Shown here: piece by piece, positions 31,528-43,399 of the stretch
Layout of the letters: every line of letters starts with the position of its first letter
How positions within the stretch are numbered: the first letter of the stretch is position 1
Assembly: GCA_963575745.1 (NCBI GenBank)
Contig: CAUYUJ010018574.1
Coordinates: 1 to 64,000, forward strand
Direction: 5' to 3'
Origin: Prorocentrum cordatum
Taxonomy: Eukaryota > Sar > Dinophyceae > Prorocentrales > Prorocentraceae
Length of the DNA: 64,000 bases
Program-made: the position numbers and the translations under genes
Notes under the pieces: model-generated
What the model saw: the letters and a program-made list of their open reading frames with translations, nothing else
The model's database searches: none
What the model was told of the DNA's origin: nothing

Positions 31528-32530
31528 GAAAACCGGGGGGGGTCACTACCGGTTCGAACCCCTCCCCCCCCCCCCCTCCGGAAAACCGGGGGGGGGTCAC
31601 TACCGGTTCGAACCCCTCCCCCCCCCCCCCAGCTCATCATGAAAAGGGGGAGGGGTCACTACCGGTTCGAACCCCTTCCCCCCCCCCCCCCCTTCTCGAA
31701 AACCCAGTGGGGGTGCGGACAGAGATGGGGACGGTGTTGGTGGGACAGTGGTGAGGGGACAGCGGGACAGTGGTGGGGACAGTGGGACAGTGGGACAGTA
31801 GAGGGCCGGTAGTGGTGGGGACAGTGGTGAGGACAATGGTGGGAACAGGGGGGACAGTGGACAGTGGTGGGGACGGTGGTGGTGGGGACAGTGGTGTGGG
31901 CACAGTGGGAATGAGGTGGAAACAATGGGACAGTGGAGGGTACAATGGTGGTGGGGACAGTGGTGAAGGCGGTGGCGAGGACGGCGGTGGGACAATGGGA
32001 CAGAGGTACAGTGGGGACAGTGGTGGGGACAGTGGGGACAGTGGTGGGAACAGTGGGACAGCTCAGTGGGACAGCGGCGGAGTCAGTGGGACAGTGGGGA
32101 CAGTGGGGATAGTCGGGCAGTGGTTGGGGCCGTGGAGACAGTGGGGAGAGTGGAACCGTGGTGGGAACAGTGGTGGGGACAGTGGGGACAGTGCGACAGT
32201 GGTGGGGGCACTGGTGGGGACACAGTGGGGACAGTGGTGGTGAGGACAGTGGTGCTGGGAACAACGGGAGTCGTTTGCTGGCGGTGAGTGGGGGGGTGGG
32301 GAGGGGTTCGAACCGGTAGTGATCCCCCTCCGGTTTTCGAGGGGGGGGGGGGGTTCGAACCGGTAGTGACCCCCCCCGGTTTTCCGGATCCGGAGGGGGG
32401 GGGGGGGGGGAGGGGTTCGAACCGGTAGTGACCCCACCGGCTTTCGAGGGGGAGGGGGGGAGGGGGGGGGGGGGGGGGGGGGTTTTCGGGGGGGGGGGGG
32501 GGGGGGCGACCCCGGGTTCCGGAGGAAAAG
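31528..32530. repeat. GGACAGTGG minisatellite between inverted GGTTCGAACC arrays
   Basis: Three forward copies of gtcactaccggttcgaaccc (ggttcgaacc near 31550, 31603, 31663) precede ~500 bp of tggggacagtggtggg repeats (31740-32255). Three complementary copies follow (ggttcgaacc at 32305, 32352, 32414). Poly-C runs flank the left copies and poly-G runs the right ones, up to about 32510. Confidence 0.85.
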
Positions 32531-33391
32531 GTTGGCAATTTTCCACAGTAAAGCGGCGGTGGATCACGCTCTCTCTTATGTGTGCGTTGTTTTGTGTGCG
32601 TGGTTTCTTGTACTTTTGTTGTGTTATTTGTTTCTGCTGTTTGTCCACAGACTCACCGCCTGTCATGGGGCCCTTGACTGAAGCGCGGGCGAGACAAGGA
32701 TGGTATAATGTCTGAACGGTGATGCCCAACCCTACGCCCACACATATGGCATCTCCCGACTCCTGCCGCCCTGTGGCGCCCCCCCAGCCCCAAAGACGCC
32801 ATGGGCTCCGTGCAGTTCCTGTGCCCAAGCACTCACAACATATCGAGTTGGTCCGCGCCGCCCACGCTCCCGGCTTCGGCCGCGGGTGGTGGAGGCATGC
32901 TGGCCCAGAGAGCCGGCAGCAGAACCCGCAGCCGAAAACAGGGCTCGGCTTCGCGCTGGGCACAAGCAGCACTGACCGAGTGGTTCGAACCTGCGCATGA
33001 CTTCGCCCCACACTGTACCGAACACTCCCGGGCTGGATGGAATTGAGATTCGGGTTTGACCAGAGAAGGCACACACAAACCTCATGATCTCCTGAGATTG
33101 CATATTGCTGCCTTGCCGCGGCCAAGAGCCACCTGATGCGATGAACACCATCAACTCGCTCAGCCTGGTACCATGGCGCACCGATTGCAGCTGCGGAGTG
33201 AGCTTGCGCCTCGCAAAGTTATCAACTCCGCACTGCATGCCTTCTCCGCCAAAATGTCGCGACGCATCGCGCCACTGCCTAGCCCGAATGGAACCGACGC
33301 GATCCTGCGGCAGCGGCCCGCGGCCGCCATCAATGAGGCTGCCCGAAAGCTCCGGGGGGGAAACCTCTGGGCATCCAGGCCCCCATCGCGG
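32531..33391. other. Unassigned region with overlapping long frames
   Basis: A 226-codon minus frame (33412-32732) and plus frames overlap. None shows a recognised motif. Another GGTTCGAACC lies at 32982. Confidence 0.3.
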
Positions 33392-33592
33392 CGCGCCTGG
33401 TTCGGAATCCAACGGGGGCTGTCATCCCGCATCTGCTGGAGGCGGGGTGGGCCCCTGAAGAACCTTGGTTTTGGAAGGCACCTGCAGAACCTTCGCTTGC
33501 AGGCGCCTTCCAAAACCAAGGCTCTTCCGGGGCCCGCCCCGCCTCCAGCAGATGCGGGATGAGAGCCCCCGTTGGATTCCGAACCAGGCGCG
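33392..33592. repeat. 201-nt near-perfect hairpin
   Basis: Left arm starts cgcgcctggttcggaatcca and right arm ends tggattccgaaccaggcgcg, exact complements. Complementarity continues inward (atctgctggaggcggggtgg / ccgccccgcctccagcagat; ccttggttttggaaggc / gccttccaaaaccaagg) to a loop of about 11 nt near 33484-33495. The stem is ~95 bp with few mismatches. Confidence 0.9.
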
Positions 33593-34294
33593 AACTCTGC
33601 CCCACGGGCGCCTGCCCTGGACAGTGTGGAATTGCAGGCCAGGCGAAAGCGATACCAGGGCGAATAGCAGGCAACGTCAAACACAACTGCAACCACAGCG
33701 CGAGACAAGTTCCAGGTAGAGAATGACCAGGATTCCCTCCTGAACTGCGCAAGCCAAGCAACGTTGGCAAACATCTGCCGAATTCCCCCGTTGCGCACAA
33801 ATGTCTCATCTTACGGCGACAACGACGACGGATCATGGCGCCCCCGAGAACTCCGCGAAGCTGGTGACCGTGCATTTCCGCGGCCATGGTGCCAGCACAC
33901 GCGAGCTTGTTTATGACGTGATACCTGTTGAATGCTCGTGAGAACCTGACTATTCCATTGTGCATGGTAGCGGCTTTGAAGAACACGCTTGGCACGAAAC
34001 TGCCTTGCATGCTATCTGCCGACGGGAAAAATACCTCCAAACATCCCGCAAGATTGCGCGGCTCGACCTGAAACCCTTCTCGGCAAAGACGAGCTGACAG
34101 ATGCGGCGCACAACAAAGTTGGAGCAGAGCACGGAGCTGTGTGATGGCACAATTGGCCTGTCCCGCGTCAGGGCACGGCATGTGCCCCGAAGCCCACTGG
34201 GCAACGACTTCCGAAGTGCTCGCCTAGACCCGTGGCTTCGCCGCGACCAATCGCCCATCCAAGCCCGAGTCCCGATGCGGGAATGGGCATAAGC
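33593..34294 (-). other. Region with a long minus frame, coding status unclear
   Basis: A 283-codon minus frame (34181-33330) crosses the right arm and most of the hairpin. It has balanced composition (for example RFSRAFNRYHVINKLACAGT) but no recognised domain, and the hairpin overlap argues against coding. Confidence 0.25.
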
Positions 34295-34435
34295 GACGCG
34301 TGACATGTATATACATATATAACATACATACATGCATACATACACATCTACAGGCATCCATACATACATGCATACATACATACACACATACATACATACA
34401 TACACCTATACATATATACATACATACACAAGCCC
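34295..34435. repeat. (TACA)n tetranucleotide microsatellite
   Basis: tacatacatacatac runs with interruptions. Histidine/tyrosine-rich frames here are repeat translations. Confidence 0.9.
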
Positions 34436-35235
34436 TGAAAAAATGGACCGCGCGGGGTATATCAGTTCTGCGTCAGCTCTTCCTTGTCCCAGCGACCGCG
34501 GCATAACAGGAACCTAATTACTGGCGGGCACGCCAATCGCAATTCAGTGGGCATGAGCAGAAGGCGTTCCATCGAATCAGAGAGCCCACGGGTATCCAAT
34601 AACCCATGTCCAGAAGATAAATTGAGAGCACCCAGATCCTCTTCACACACCCGCGTGAAAACTCCTCTTCAAGGCTGCGTTTCCAAAGTTTGCGGCATCC
34701 CGCGCTGGCTTGGACTCTGATGCGCAAGTCTTAAAATATAGCTCCGCAGCTAAATTTCATAGTCTGACAGTCATCGACAAGAGACCAAGCACACGATCCC
34801 CCAAATTGTTGTTGGTAGCAGTCGTCCGATTGTTAACCCCAACTGTGCCAGCCACTCAAGCAGCTCTTCTATGACTACGTATAGTTGTGCAAATTCTGAA
34901 ATACAACATCGGGCACTGGTTCAAAGTCTGCGAGGCTTGGAACGTCCACTTATTGCCCAACCGTCGGCTTCATGACGTTGGTTACCCGTCTGATCTCTCT
35001 CAACGACAAAATTTCGAGAGGGTCAGCCCGTGCTGCTACGCGCGCCGTCCCGCATGCGTCCAGCATCCTCTCCTCCTGGCATTCCCGAAGCAGCATGGCC
35101 CAATGTCCGACGATCTCCCGAGGATGAAACAGTACGGCGGTGGTCCCCTGGATAATTTCGTCGGCAGGAGTAGGATATTGCCGCATGGCTTTGTGCACAC
35201 CTGCTGCACTCGGAACTACTATTCTCTTGCACAGG
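34436..35235. other. Moderate-GC spacer, no gene recognised
   Basis: Non-repetitive; frames of up to 118 codons have no recognised motif. Confidence 0.3.
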
Positions 35236-37275
35236 GTGTCTAGAGCTCCGACCACTTTATTTCGGCACGGCACACCCTCCATCAGCCAAACATTCCACCA
35301 GCCAGCGCGCCCCTCCGCCCCGACCTCTTCATTTCGGCACGGCATACCCCTCCGCCCCGACCCCTTTATTTCGGCATGGCGCACCCCCTCCACACCCCCT
35401 TCGCATCCCCCCCACCCGCCAGCCAACGCGCCCCTCCGCCCCGACCCCCTTATTTCGGCACGGCACCCCCCCCGCCCCGACCCTGGCATTTCGGCACGGC
35501 ACTCCCCCTCCGCATCCCCCCAACCTGCCACCCAGCGCGCCCCTCCGCCCCGACCCCTTTTGCTTCGGCACGGCACACCCCTCCGCCCCGACCCCTGTAT
35601 ATCGGCACGGCACACCCCTTCCGCAGCCCCCCCACACACACACACACCAGCCAGCGCGCGCTTCCGCCCCGAGCCATTTTATTTCGGCACGGCACGCCCC
35701 TCCGCCCCGACCTGTTTTACATTGGCACGGCACACCCCCATCCGCATGCCCCCCAACCACCATCCAGCGCGCCCCTCCGCCCCGACCACTTTTTGTTTTG
35801 GCACGGCACACACCCCTCCGCATCCCCCCCGCCCGCCAGCCAGCGCGCCCTTCCGCCTCGACCACTTTTATTTCGGAACGGCACACCCCCTCCGCATCCC
35901 CCCACCCACCAGCCAGCGCGCCCCCTCCGCCCCGACCCCGTTATATTTCGGCACGGCACACCCATCCGCCCCGACCTTTTTTTATTTCGGCACGGCACAC
36001 CCCATCCGCACCCCCCACCCACCAGCCAGCGCGCCCCCGCCCGACCCCTTTTGTTTTGACACGGCACACCCCTCCGCATCCCCCCCCCGCCAGCCAGCGC
36101 GCCCCTCCGCCCGACCTTTTTATTTCGGCACGGCACACCCCTCCGCCCCGACCTCTTTTATTTTATTTCGGCACGGCACACCCCCTCCGCATCCCCCCCC
36201 GCCCACCAGCCAGCGCGCCCTTCCGCTCGACCCCTTTATTTCGGAACGGCACACCCCCTCCGCATCCCCCCACCCACCAGCCAGCGCGCCCCCTCCGCCC
36301 CGACCCCGTTATATTTCGGCACGGCACCCCCATCCGCCCCGACCTTTTTTTTATTTCGGCACGGCACACCCCATCCGCACCCCCCCACCCACCAGCCAGC
36401 GCGCCCCTCCGCCCCGACCCCTTTTGTTTTGACACGGCACACACCCCTCCGCATCCCCCCCCGCCCGCCAGCCAGCGCGCCCCTCCGCCTCGATCCATTT
36501 TATTTCGGCACGGCACACCCCTCCGCCCCGACCTCTTTATTTCGAGAACTTCGGCACGGCACACCGCCTCTGCATCCCCCCACCCGCCAGCCAGCGCGCC
36601 CCTCCGCCTCGACCCCTTCTATCTCGACACGGCACACACCCTCCGCATCCCCCCACCCACCAGCCAGCGCGCCCCCTCCGCCACGACCCCGTTTTACTTC
36701 GGCACGGCACACCCATCCGCCCCGACCTTTTTATTTCGGCACGGCACACCCCATCCGCATCCCCCCACCCACCAACCCGCGCGCCCCTCCGCCCCTACAC
36801 CTTTATTTCGGCACGGCACACCCCCATCCGCATCTCCCCCCCGCCCGCCAGCCAGCGCGCCCTTCCGCCTCGAACCCTATATCCCGGCACGGCACATCAT
36901 TCCGCCCCGACCTTTTTTTTATTTCGGCACGGCACACCGCCTCCGCATCCCCCCACTCGCCAGCCAGCGCGCCCCTCCGCCCCGACCCCCCTGCACCCCC
37001 CCACACGCCAGCCAGCGCACCCCCTCCGCCCCGACACTTTGATTTCGGCACCCTTTTGTTTCGGCACGACACACCCCTCCTCCCCGACGCCCATTTCCTC
37101 CCCGCACGGCACACCAGCCACCAGCCCACAAGCCACGCCCCCCCCCACCTCTTTCCCCCCCCGACTCCCCCCCTTTGTTTTATTACGCCCCCCCCACCCC
37201 CCACCACAAGCCAGCGCGCCCCTCCGCCCCGACTCCTTTTGTTTCGACACGGCACACCCCTCCGACCCTCTCCCT
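35236..37275. repeat. Satellite C (TTTCGGCACGGCACACCCC)
   Basis: About 2 kb of alternating short (~45 bp) and long (~75-110 bp) units built on tatttcggcacggcacaccc, ctccgccccgacc and caccagccagcgcgcccc. Plus frames of 414-430 codons simply read the repeat. Confidence 0.9.
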
Positions 37276-37432
37276 TCCCTTTTGTGCAAGAGCAATGGCA
37301 CACGTGCCACTTGTCCATTATTTGAACTCGGTGGTAAGCAGAGCACGTAACGTCCTCCCCCGACCTCTCGTGGCGATGCGCTTTGTCGACGTGGCAAAAA
37401 GAAACAACTTGGATTGGTGCACCTGGCTGGCA
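37276..37432. other. Short unassigned spacer
   Basis: Non-repetitive; nothing recognised. Confidence 0.3.
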
Positions 37433-38773
37433 CTAGAGAGTAGAAGACAAGACTGCTCCAAACTTCCCAGGACGGACTAGACCCCACTCGAAACCCACGA
37501 TGACATGGTCAGGCGATTCCTCCCCACATTGCTTAAGTACTTGCTCGAGCTGCTGCTGCTGCTGTTTCTGCTGCTGCTGCGGCTGCTGCTGCTGATTGTT
37601 ACCATTCGGACGAACACGATAACCGTGCAACAGTTGCAAATCCGTACGAGCTTTCTCCCACCAAGATGTAAGCAAATCTCGATATGGGACCGTCATACTC
37701 TTGGGTGGTAACCGAACTTCCTGACTGATGCCCTCGAGCACGCCCCAAAGATGGGGGGGGGCGTCACGCCATGATGCTCATACACCGTCCGCGCCAGCGT
37801 TGTAACCCACAACGCATCGAGCAACGAGCCGGCTTCGGTTGAGCCACACCCAATCCTAGCGGCTACGGACGACGCACAGGCAGCAGGTGGGAAGCATTCG
37901 CTGGCGGAGAACAGACCCACATCAGAGCGGACACGTATACAGATATCATCTGGGATGCGAAACGAGATATTGTCATCACCTTCACCTGTGTAGGGGGGGG
38001 ACTCGCTGGCGGACGATTCATGCGCAGCAGGCCCCAAGTGATGGACGGCGCGTACTGTGGCAATGTGATAATCGGTGCGTCAGTGTTCCAAACCCACGGC
38101 CGATGGTCAGTAGGCGGTGCTGCCGCCTGCACGCTACAGTCAGACAAGTGAAACCCAGGTGCTGAAAGATTCCACGTGAAAGCACTGACAGACTCCGACA
38201 CCACCTGCATCGATGGGAGCTCCACCCTACTGGGTCCTACCTCGGGCCGCGTTCCCATATCCACGACGGCGTGGCCATGGGAGGCCGAACCATGAGCAGC
38301 TCCCAGGGACGAACTGAGGCCAGCTCCTGCAGGCATACTCTCGGCCACGACGGCGTGACTGGGAGTCTGCACTACATCGGCGGCTCACAGATGAGGGGCG
38401 CGAGCAACACTGGGGCCACTGGCATGCTCCAGCTCGGGATGAGCACAAAATTGGGCACGCAGGCCCATGGATCTTCAAATCATCGAATGAATCCCGTGTA
38501 AACTTTGGCTCGGGCTCGCGGTCGGGCTTTGCCTCGACACCAGCACCGTGCAGCGACATAACTATAGGTAGAAATAGGCCACAGGTTGCCAAAGAGCTCG
38601 AGGTAGGACTCCTGGCGATTGGCAGCAGCTAACTCATGCATGACTCGATGTTGCTGCTTCTGGACCTGCGTCCTTGATCCGGGTATGGGTAACTGCTGCG
38701 GTCGCTCAGCTTGCGGTAACCTGGCAGGAATTGAAAGACATCTAGTGATGAGGTGCTTGCCAGATGCGCGCAT
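37433..38773 (-). pseudogene. Frame-broken hypothetical gene with polyglutamine tract
   Basis: Starting at MRASGKHLITRCLSIPARLP (38773), coding-like segments follow in shifting frames: FTRDSFDDLKIHGPACPILC (~38490), VESVSAFTWNLSAPGF-type sequence (~38180), PDDICIRVRSDVGLFSASEC (~37950), LLDALWVTTLARTVYEHHGV (~37820). A shift in a poly-C run near 37755 leads to VPYRDLLTSWWEKARTDLQL (~37685), a Gln-rich stretch (37615-37535) and a stop at 37433. Composition is less GC-rich than the flanking satellites. No family is recognised. Missing introns could explain some shifts, but the homopolymer shift cannot be explained that way. Confidence 0.4.
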
Positions 38774-39568
38774 GGTGATACGTAGGCCGCAGTGTGTCTT
38801 CCACTAGACAAGCGCGTTCGACGACTCGCACAGTAGCTACTCGCAAATGGCCTGGATCCGCCGCGGGGGATCTATGATATTTTTACATCGAGGAAAACAC
38901 ATGTTTTTTTTGACATTTGCGAGCAGGCACTCTGCGAGTAGTGGAAGGCGCTCGGTGATCCACACCACCGCCACCATGGCCTCGACTCGCGCCAGGTAGG
39001 CGACGGCCGCACGGCGTCTGACTAGCTATGAAACCTCTGTGGTTCCCTCACTTTCTTGCATCGCATGCGTGCTCGATGGGTGCTTTGACCACCTCGCCGT
39101 CGACTCTCGAGAAGACCCCCCCGACCATGTGAGAACTGCTGCCGGCACGTTGAAGGGACAAGGATGAGAAGGAGGAGGAAGGGGAGGGAAGGAGGGCGGA
39201 CGGGGAGGGGAAGGGGCCTCGACTTGGCACTGATCAGGTCTAGGCTCGCAGGGCTGATTGTTCGCACGGTTGGGCGTGGCGGATAGCCCGCTGGTTATCA
39301 AGGCTGTGGACTTGTCGCTCCTTGGCGTTATCTGTGCCTCTGCCATGATGAGCGACCGCTAAACGGCGACGCAGCTCTGCCATGATGGTCGAAGAAAAAA
39401 CCCGCCACCTAGAATGCTAAGGGCTGCCTGGTAGGGCTTCTGCTGTGCTATATTTCAAAAGCCCTCCCTCCCCCCGTCGCAACTCGTCGCGCGCACCGGC
39501 CATACTACCGGGGGGCTCCTGGGCGGCCATGGCGCCTCTTTGGGATTCTCCAAGGTTCCATGACGGCC
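38774..39568. other. Left flank of the LTR element, no gene recognised
   Basis: Moderate GC; a minus frame 39346-39026 is proline-rich and unrecognised. The last ~50 bp (39520-39568) resembles satellite B, continuing at 56713 on the other side of the element. Confidence 0.35.
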
Positions 39569-39573
39569 CAGGA
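39569..39573. repeat. Left 5-bp target-site duplication CAGGA
   Basis: Same five bases as 56713-56717, abutting the LTR ends. Confidence 0.65.
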
Positions 39574-39843
39574 GTTTGAAGGGGGCCGGTAGGCCCGACC
39601 AGAAGCTACGCCTCATGCGAAGCACAGCTTCTTTGTTGTATCGTAACAGCGATACTCCCATTCGTAGAAAATCATCGCGAGAGCGACGGGCCATTTCAAG
39701 CGAAGGATGTTTTCGGTCTCGATGGCGAATCGTACACATCGCACTGAGGCGTAATTAGATATAGGCGGCCGGCCGCTCGAGCACAAACGGCCGCGAACAC
39801 ACGTTCGTGACCTCTCGACTGTATCCCAGCTCGCTTTAGAGTC
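39574..39843 (-). repeat. 3' LTR
   Basis: Begins (plus) gtttgaagggggccgg and ends gctttagagtc. It differs from the other copy by about 27 substitutions and one small indel. Confidence 0.7.
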
Positions 39844-40105
39844 GGGGGGGAGGGAGACGAAGCGTAAATCCGCCGCTACTATACAGCAAATACGTCAGCT
39901 ACTAAGCACAAGAAGCAACAACAGGCGGGGCCGTAAGGAAGGCGGACCCGCAAGCAAGTTGCCTTGCCAACACATTGCTGTGCATGTGATTACTCCTCAG
40001 GCGGCCGCAGACCAGGATGTCTGGCCAGCCCAATAAGGAACATGACGCTTTAAGTCACGCTTGAAGGATTGCGTACCTCCCATGACCTGTAGAAGCATAT
40101 CTATA
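39844..40105 (-). other. End of pol and 3' untranslated part of the LTR element
   Basis: After the frame break at 40106 the minus strand still has short pol-like pieces up to ~39990. The sequence next to the LTR is pyrimidine-rich in element sense, not the expected polypurine tract. Confidence 0.4.
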
Positions 40106-41176
40106 TCAATGCTCCCCTTTTGTGTGACCATCCGCGGACATGTCGCGAGTGTCACACCACTGAATACTATGCACGACTCCTCGCTCCATCATCTGTCGTA
40201 TCCGACTGATGTGTCCTAAAAGGGTGCACTCCGTCGGCTTCTTCAGGTCTTTGATTGACAAGGGCTTGGAAACGTGTTCAGCATCTATGGTCAAGGTGAC
40301 CTTGATGCTCAGGCCTCCCACCTCCAGTAAGTCTTTCAACTGACTGGGGGTCAACGGACCTGCATGGAGCTCGCGCAGAATCACGATCGTGGGATAGCAG
40401 TCCTCCAAGTTGCGGGCTGCTGCTAGTGTCTCTGCTGAATAGCTTGAGCGGACCTGCAAGCGGTGAGACTTGCAGTGCGCATCGATCAAGTGAACGCCAG
40501 GCTTACCGGATGGCGCGGTTCCACGCCGTAGCAGGTTTGCCCCGCGAATACCATGGCCTTCGACTTCGTCATCGGCATCTCCACTCAGGCGTCGATTGCC
40601 GGAGTCGCTGTTCAGGTCAACTTCGCCCGTAGGAGTCACCGATTGATAGGCGATCTTCTTAGGGCAGGCCTGCAACTTCCTGGTCATCGCGTTCAGTCGT
40701 CGCACTTGTATAGTGGTCGGTTTTTGGACACGGTGTAGAGAGACCACATATACCATCAACCACACTTGGGCGATTAATGCGTAAGCCAATGCGCCTCTAA
40801 GGCTGACGAACATGTCTGCAAACATCTTGGATGCCTTGGCGTCAGCGTCGGCGCCGGTGAGTTCAGGATGTTGTATAGGGCGGAGCTGTTTGATGGATTC
40901 ATCTTGGTCCAATGTGACGTTGCCGTCCCCGTCCGTTGCGCACCTCGCAGCGCAATTGGTATATGTATGTTTGTTGCACTTGACGCACTTGTCAACGGTG
41001 TCCTCATATCCGGCTATATTGATGTCATCAACACGTTTGGCTGTGAGCAGGAACTGCTTGTCTCGAACACCGCGTCGTAAGACGCGGGTCTGAGACCAAA
41101 ACCTCTCGTGGTCCTTCTGGGCTTCAGTGAGAAAGCTCTGCGTGCATCCATGGTGCCGGTGCCTGGTTCGAGGCAC
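40106..41176 (-). pseudogene. Copia RT C-terminus and RNase H
   Basis: A 356-codon frame. LLTAKRVDDINIAGYEDTVD (~41040) is the RT motif C region (xVDD) of Ty1/copia elements. QLRPIQHPELTGADADA and ALAYALIAQVWLMVYVVSLH (~40890-40740) form the connection. VHLIDAHCKSHRLQVRSSYS, AETLAAARNLEDCYPT and WCDTRDMSADGHTKG (~40490-40110) are the RNase H active-site regions and the conserved C-terminal GHTK box. The N-terminal ~40 codons are out of register with the preceding RT frame. Confidence 0.85.
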
Positions 41177-41499
41177 TGCAGGCAGTGCTTCGACTCGCCG
41201 TAGTGCTCGAATCCTGGGAGGGATCGAAGCACCGTAGCCGATCCAGGCGGCAAGGTAAAGCGCGCCACACGTTCCATCTCACCAGTTGCCACGGCAAGTT
41301 CCTGGTAGGTTAGCCCCCTCAGAAAAGCCATGTTGATATCAAGGGAAGCAATGACACATTGCCTCTTGCACGCTGCCGCGCTTGCGAGTAATCTCTGACC
41401 TGGCCGCCGCGCTATCCCTGAGAAGGTTGTCGCATCAGAAGCTTCGAGGCCCATGAAATCCCGAAGCACCAGGCGCAATCGGATGGAACCTCTACCCAT
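41014..41499 (-). pseudogene. Copia RT N-terminal half
   Basis: GRGSIRLRLVLRDFMGLEAS, then CVIASLDINMAFLRGLTYQE (motif A, ~41365) and VLRSLPGFEHYGESKHCLQC with RAFSL (~41235-41110), the copia W..L.K.LYGLKQAPR-like region. A frame break near 41080 separates it from the xVDD motif. Confidence 0.8.
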
Positions 41500-41577
41500 A
41501 TGCGCACCTCGAAGTCATGATGCTTAACGATTTAGATACATCTCGCATCTTGAAAAATTTGTTGGCAAACCATGCCT

Positions 41578-42397
41578 TCAGTTCAGTATATAAGCCCTCG
41601 ATTCTTTCTCGGGATTCGCAAAAATGTCGGCCTTCGCCAGGAGGTCATCTTCCTTGGCGACCGCAGCTCCTTTTGCAGCGGCGGTAACATATACCCGCAT
41701 GGTGGTTACAAGGTCGACATATAATATCCTGCGCTGCTGTTCAGATAGGACTACCATTGCCATTTCTACCACGAAGCAGAATTCTACATTTTGTCCGTGT
41801 TCGCCCGAATCCAACCAATACGTAAGCGTGGCCTTCGACCGTGGAGCATACTTGGACATGATAAGTCTCCTCGGTGTCGGAGTCGCGTGAATATCCCCAC
41901 TTGGGCAGGTGCCCCCGCTGTTCTTCAGCTACAGTGACCAGCGCACTGTCGTCGGTAATCATCTGTGTGGGTACAGTGTAAAGGTCATCTAGTGGAGTTG
42001 CCTCCAGTAGTTCCCTTTCGTCATGTAGTTCTGTGCACCGCACTTTCATAATATGTGCCTCGAGATCCGCTTCTGATCCCTCATATATCGTAGGAAGACG
42101 TCCATGTTCCTGTGGTAGTTCGGCTTCTGGGGCTTCTGTGGCGTTTTCGTCTTGTGCCGGCATGTCCGCCAGTTCCTCAAACTTTGTCATAGCATGCTCA
42201 AAGCCCGCCTGAGGTTCAGTGGAGCTTTGGCACTGGATGATTCTAGAATGTGCTGATCCAGTTATATCATGAATATTCAGGGCAGGGCCTTCTGCGCCAC
42301 AGCAATGGCAACCTGGATTTACATCGTTGTCATAATGGGTCAATGTGCAACTGTCAGCGTAAGCTACCGGAGGTAGCTTATGGATACTCTTGGCCAA
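41578..42397 (-). pseudogene. Copia linker between integrase and RT
   Basis: Two frames overlapping at 41741-41859. The first has acidic, coding-like sequence (PEAELPQEHGRLPTIYEGSE, ELHDERELLEATPLDDLYTV). The second has LVTTMRVYVTAAAKGAAVAK and EDDLLAKADIFANPEK, running toward RT. No known enzyme motif, as expected for the variable IN-RT linker. Confidence 0.6.
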
Positions 42398-42488
42398 CCT
42401 ACTAAGACTGCATTCTCGATGCGGAAGAAGTTTCTGATAAGGTACTGCAGTGCCAGATGTACCTTGGGAGATAGTCGGCTAGCACTGG

Positions 42489-43018
42489 TCATCTGAAGCG
42501 CCCCCCTTTGGTCGGGACAGAGCCAAATGTCATAGCAGGTCCCCCCGCAAGCAGACTGGCCACGAATGTCAACACTGTCCGTAATGCAGCGCTGTCGGAG
42601 CCGATTTCTCTGGCTACCAAAGCTTCGATGTAAAGTGAATGTCGTGCATCGCCATATTGGACTTGTACACGCGCGGCTTCCCACTCGAATGATAACTTGA
42701 CCCCCGTCGGGATCACGTCGCGCAACTGGGAACGGGCCATTCTAGCCGCCCCAGGTCGTCCTTCGTAGTTGTGGGACCATGGTAGTCAACCAAATCTCCT
42801 TCCTCGTAATAATACTGACCGGTAATTGTTGTTTTAATACGTAATGCACAATTGGTCTTGTCTACTGCGGTAGCCTGTGTGATAGCTTCAATGCATACCC
42901 TGCGTATTACCTGTTCCCCAGAGTGGTCAGACGCTTCTGTTGGCAATTCATGGTCCAGCCCAGGCAGGTCAGGGAGCATTGCCAGTTGCCGTGCAAACAT
43001 ACCACTATACGGAGACAC
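42489..43018 (-). pseudogene. Copia integrase C-terminal region
   Basis: Starts SPYSGMFARQLAMLPDLPGL (~43015), the post-catalytic box of copia integrases, then AVDKTNCALRIKTTITGQYY and YYEEGDLVDYHGP (~42800), a GD.V.Y-type C-terminal fold. After a shift, VQVQYGDARHSLYIEALVAR (~42640) follows. Confidence 0.65.
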
Positions 43019-43019
43019 C

Positions 43020-43398
43020 TCATTCTAGAAGGTCAATGCATATGCGGCAAAACAGGGCTTCGTGCAGTAATCGTGTGAACACAGGAGGTACGTCTATAAC
43101 GCGTTGTCCACGCGCGCGCATCCTCAGCTCAGTGCCCTTTGCCTTAAGGACTGCCCTTGCAGTGTCTTTGTTAAAGGCACCCTCCCCATCGGAGTAGTAC
43201 CTTGGCAGGTCTAAATTGCATCCAGCACTGCTGATACGCATCTGAGATACTGGTCATTGTCTTATCTGGTATCTCCATTCCAGTGGCACATCGAATACAA
43301 CGATCAATTATGTGAAATAGTTTGTGCTCCTGTTTGCAGAACATAAGGTCGCATTCGCCTTCTTCATTGAACTTGCCAGGTAATGCAGTGGATGGCAC
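43020..43398 (-). pseudogene. Copia integrase catalytic core, probably lacking the third acidic residue
   Basis: LPGKFNEEGECDLMFCKQEH (~43385) supplies the first Asp and LPRYYSDGEGAFNKDTARAV (~43200) the second. Between that and PPVFTRLLHEALF (~43075) I see no NG..E signature, so the helix with the catalytic Glu may be deleted. One frameshift (~43200) separates the two Asp motifs. Confidence 0.7.
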
Positions 43399-43399
43399 A

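Noticed and set aside
31550-32424. tRNA genes suggested by GGTTCGAACC
   Set aside because: No acceptor stem, anticodon arm or A-box of tRNA spacing around any copy; only the B-box-like palindrome is present.
32530-32660. Intron ending tttgtccacag
   Set aside because: No convincing exon on either side and no conserved frame across the proposed junction.
35140-37042. Plus-strand frames of 414-430 codons rich in SARHTPPASAP
   Set aside because: Translation of satellite C; multiple overlapping frames have equal claims and there is no non-repeat domain.
37505-37711. Poly-leucine plus-strand frame
   Set aside because: Antisense of the CAG-coded glutamine tract, whose minus-strand frame is the coding-like one.
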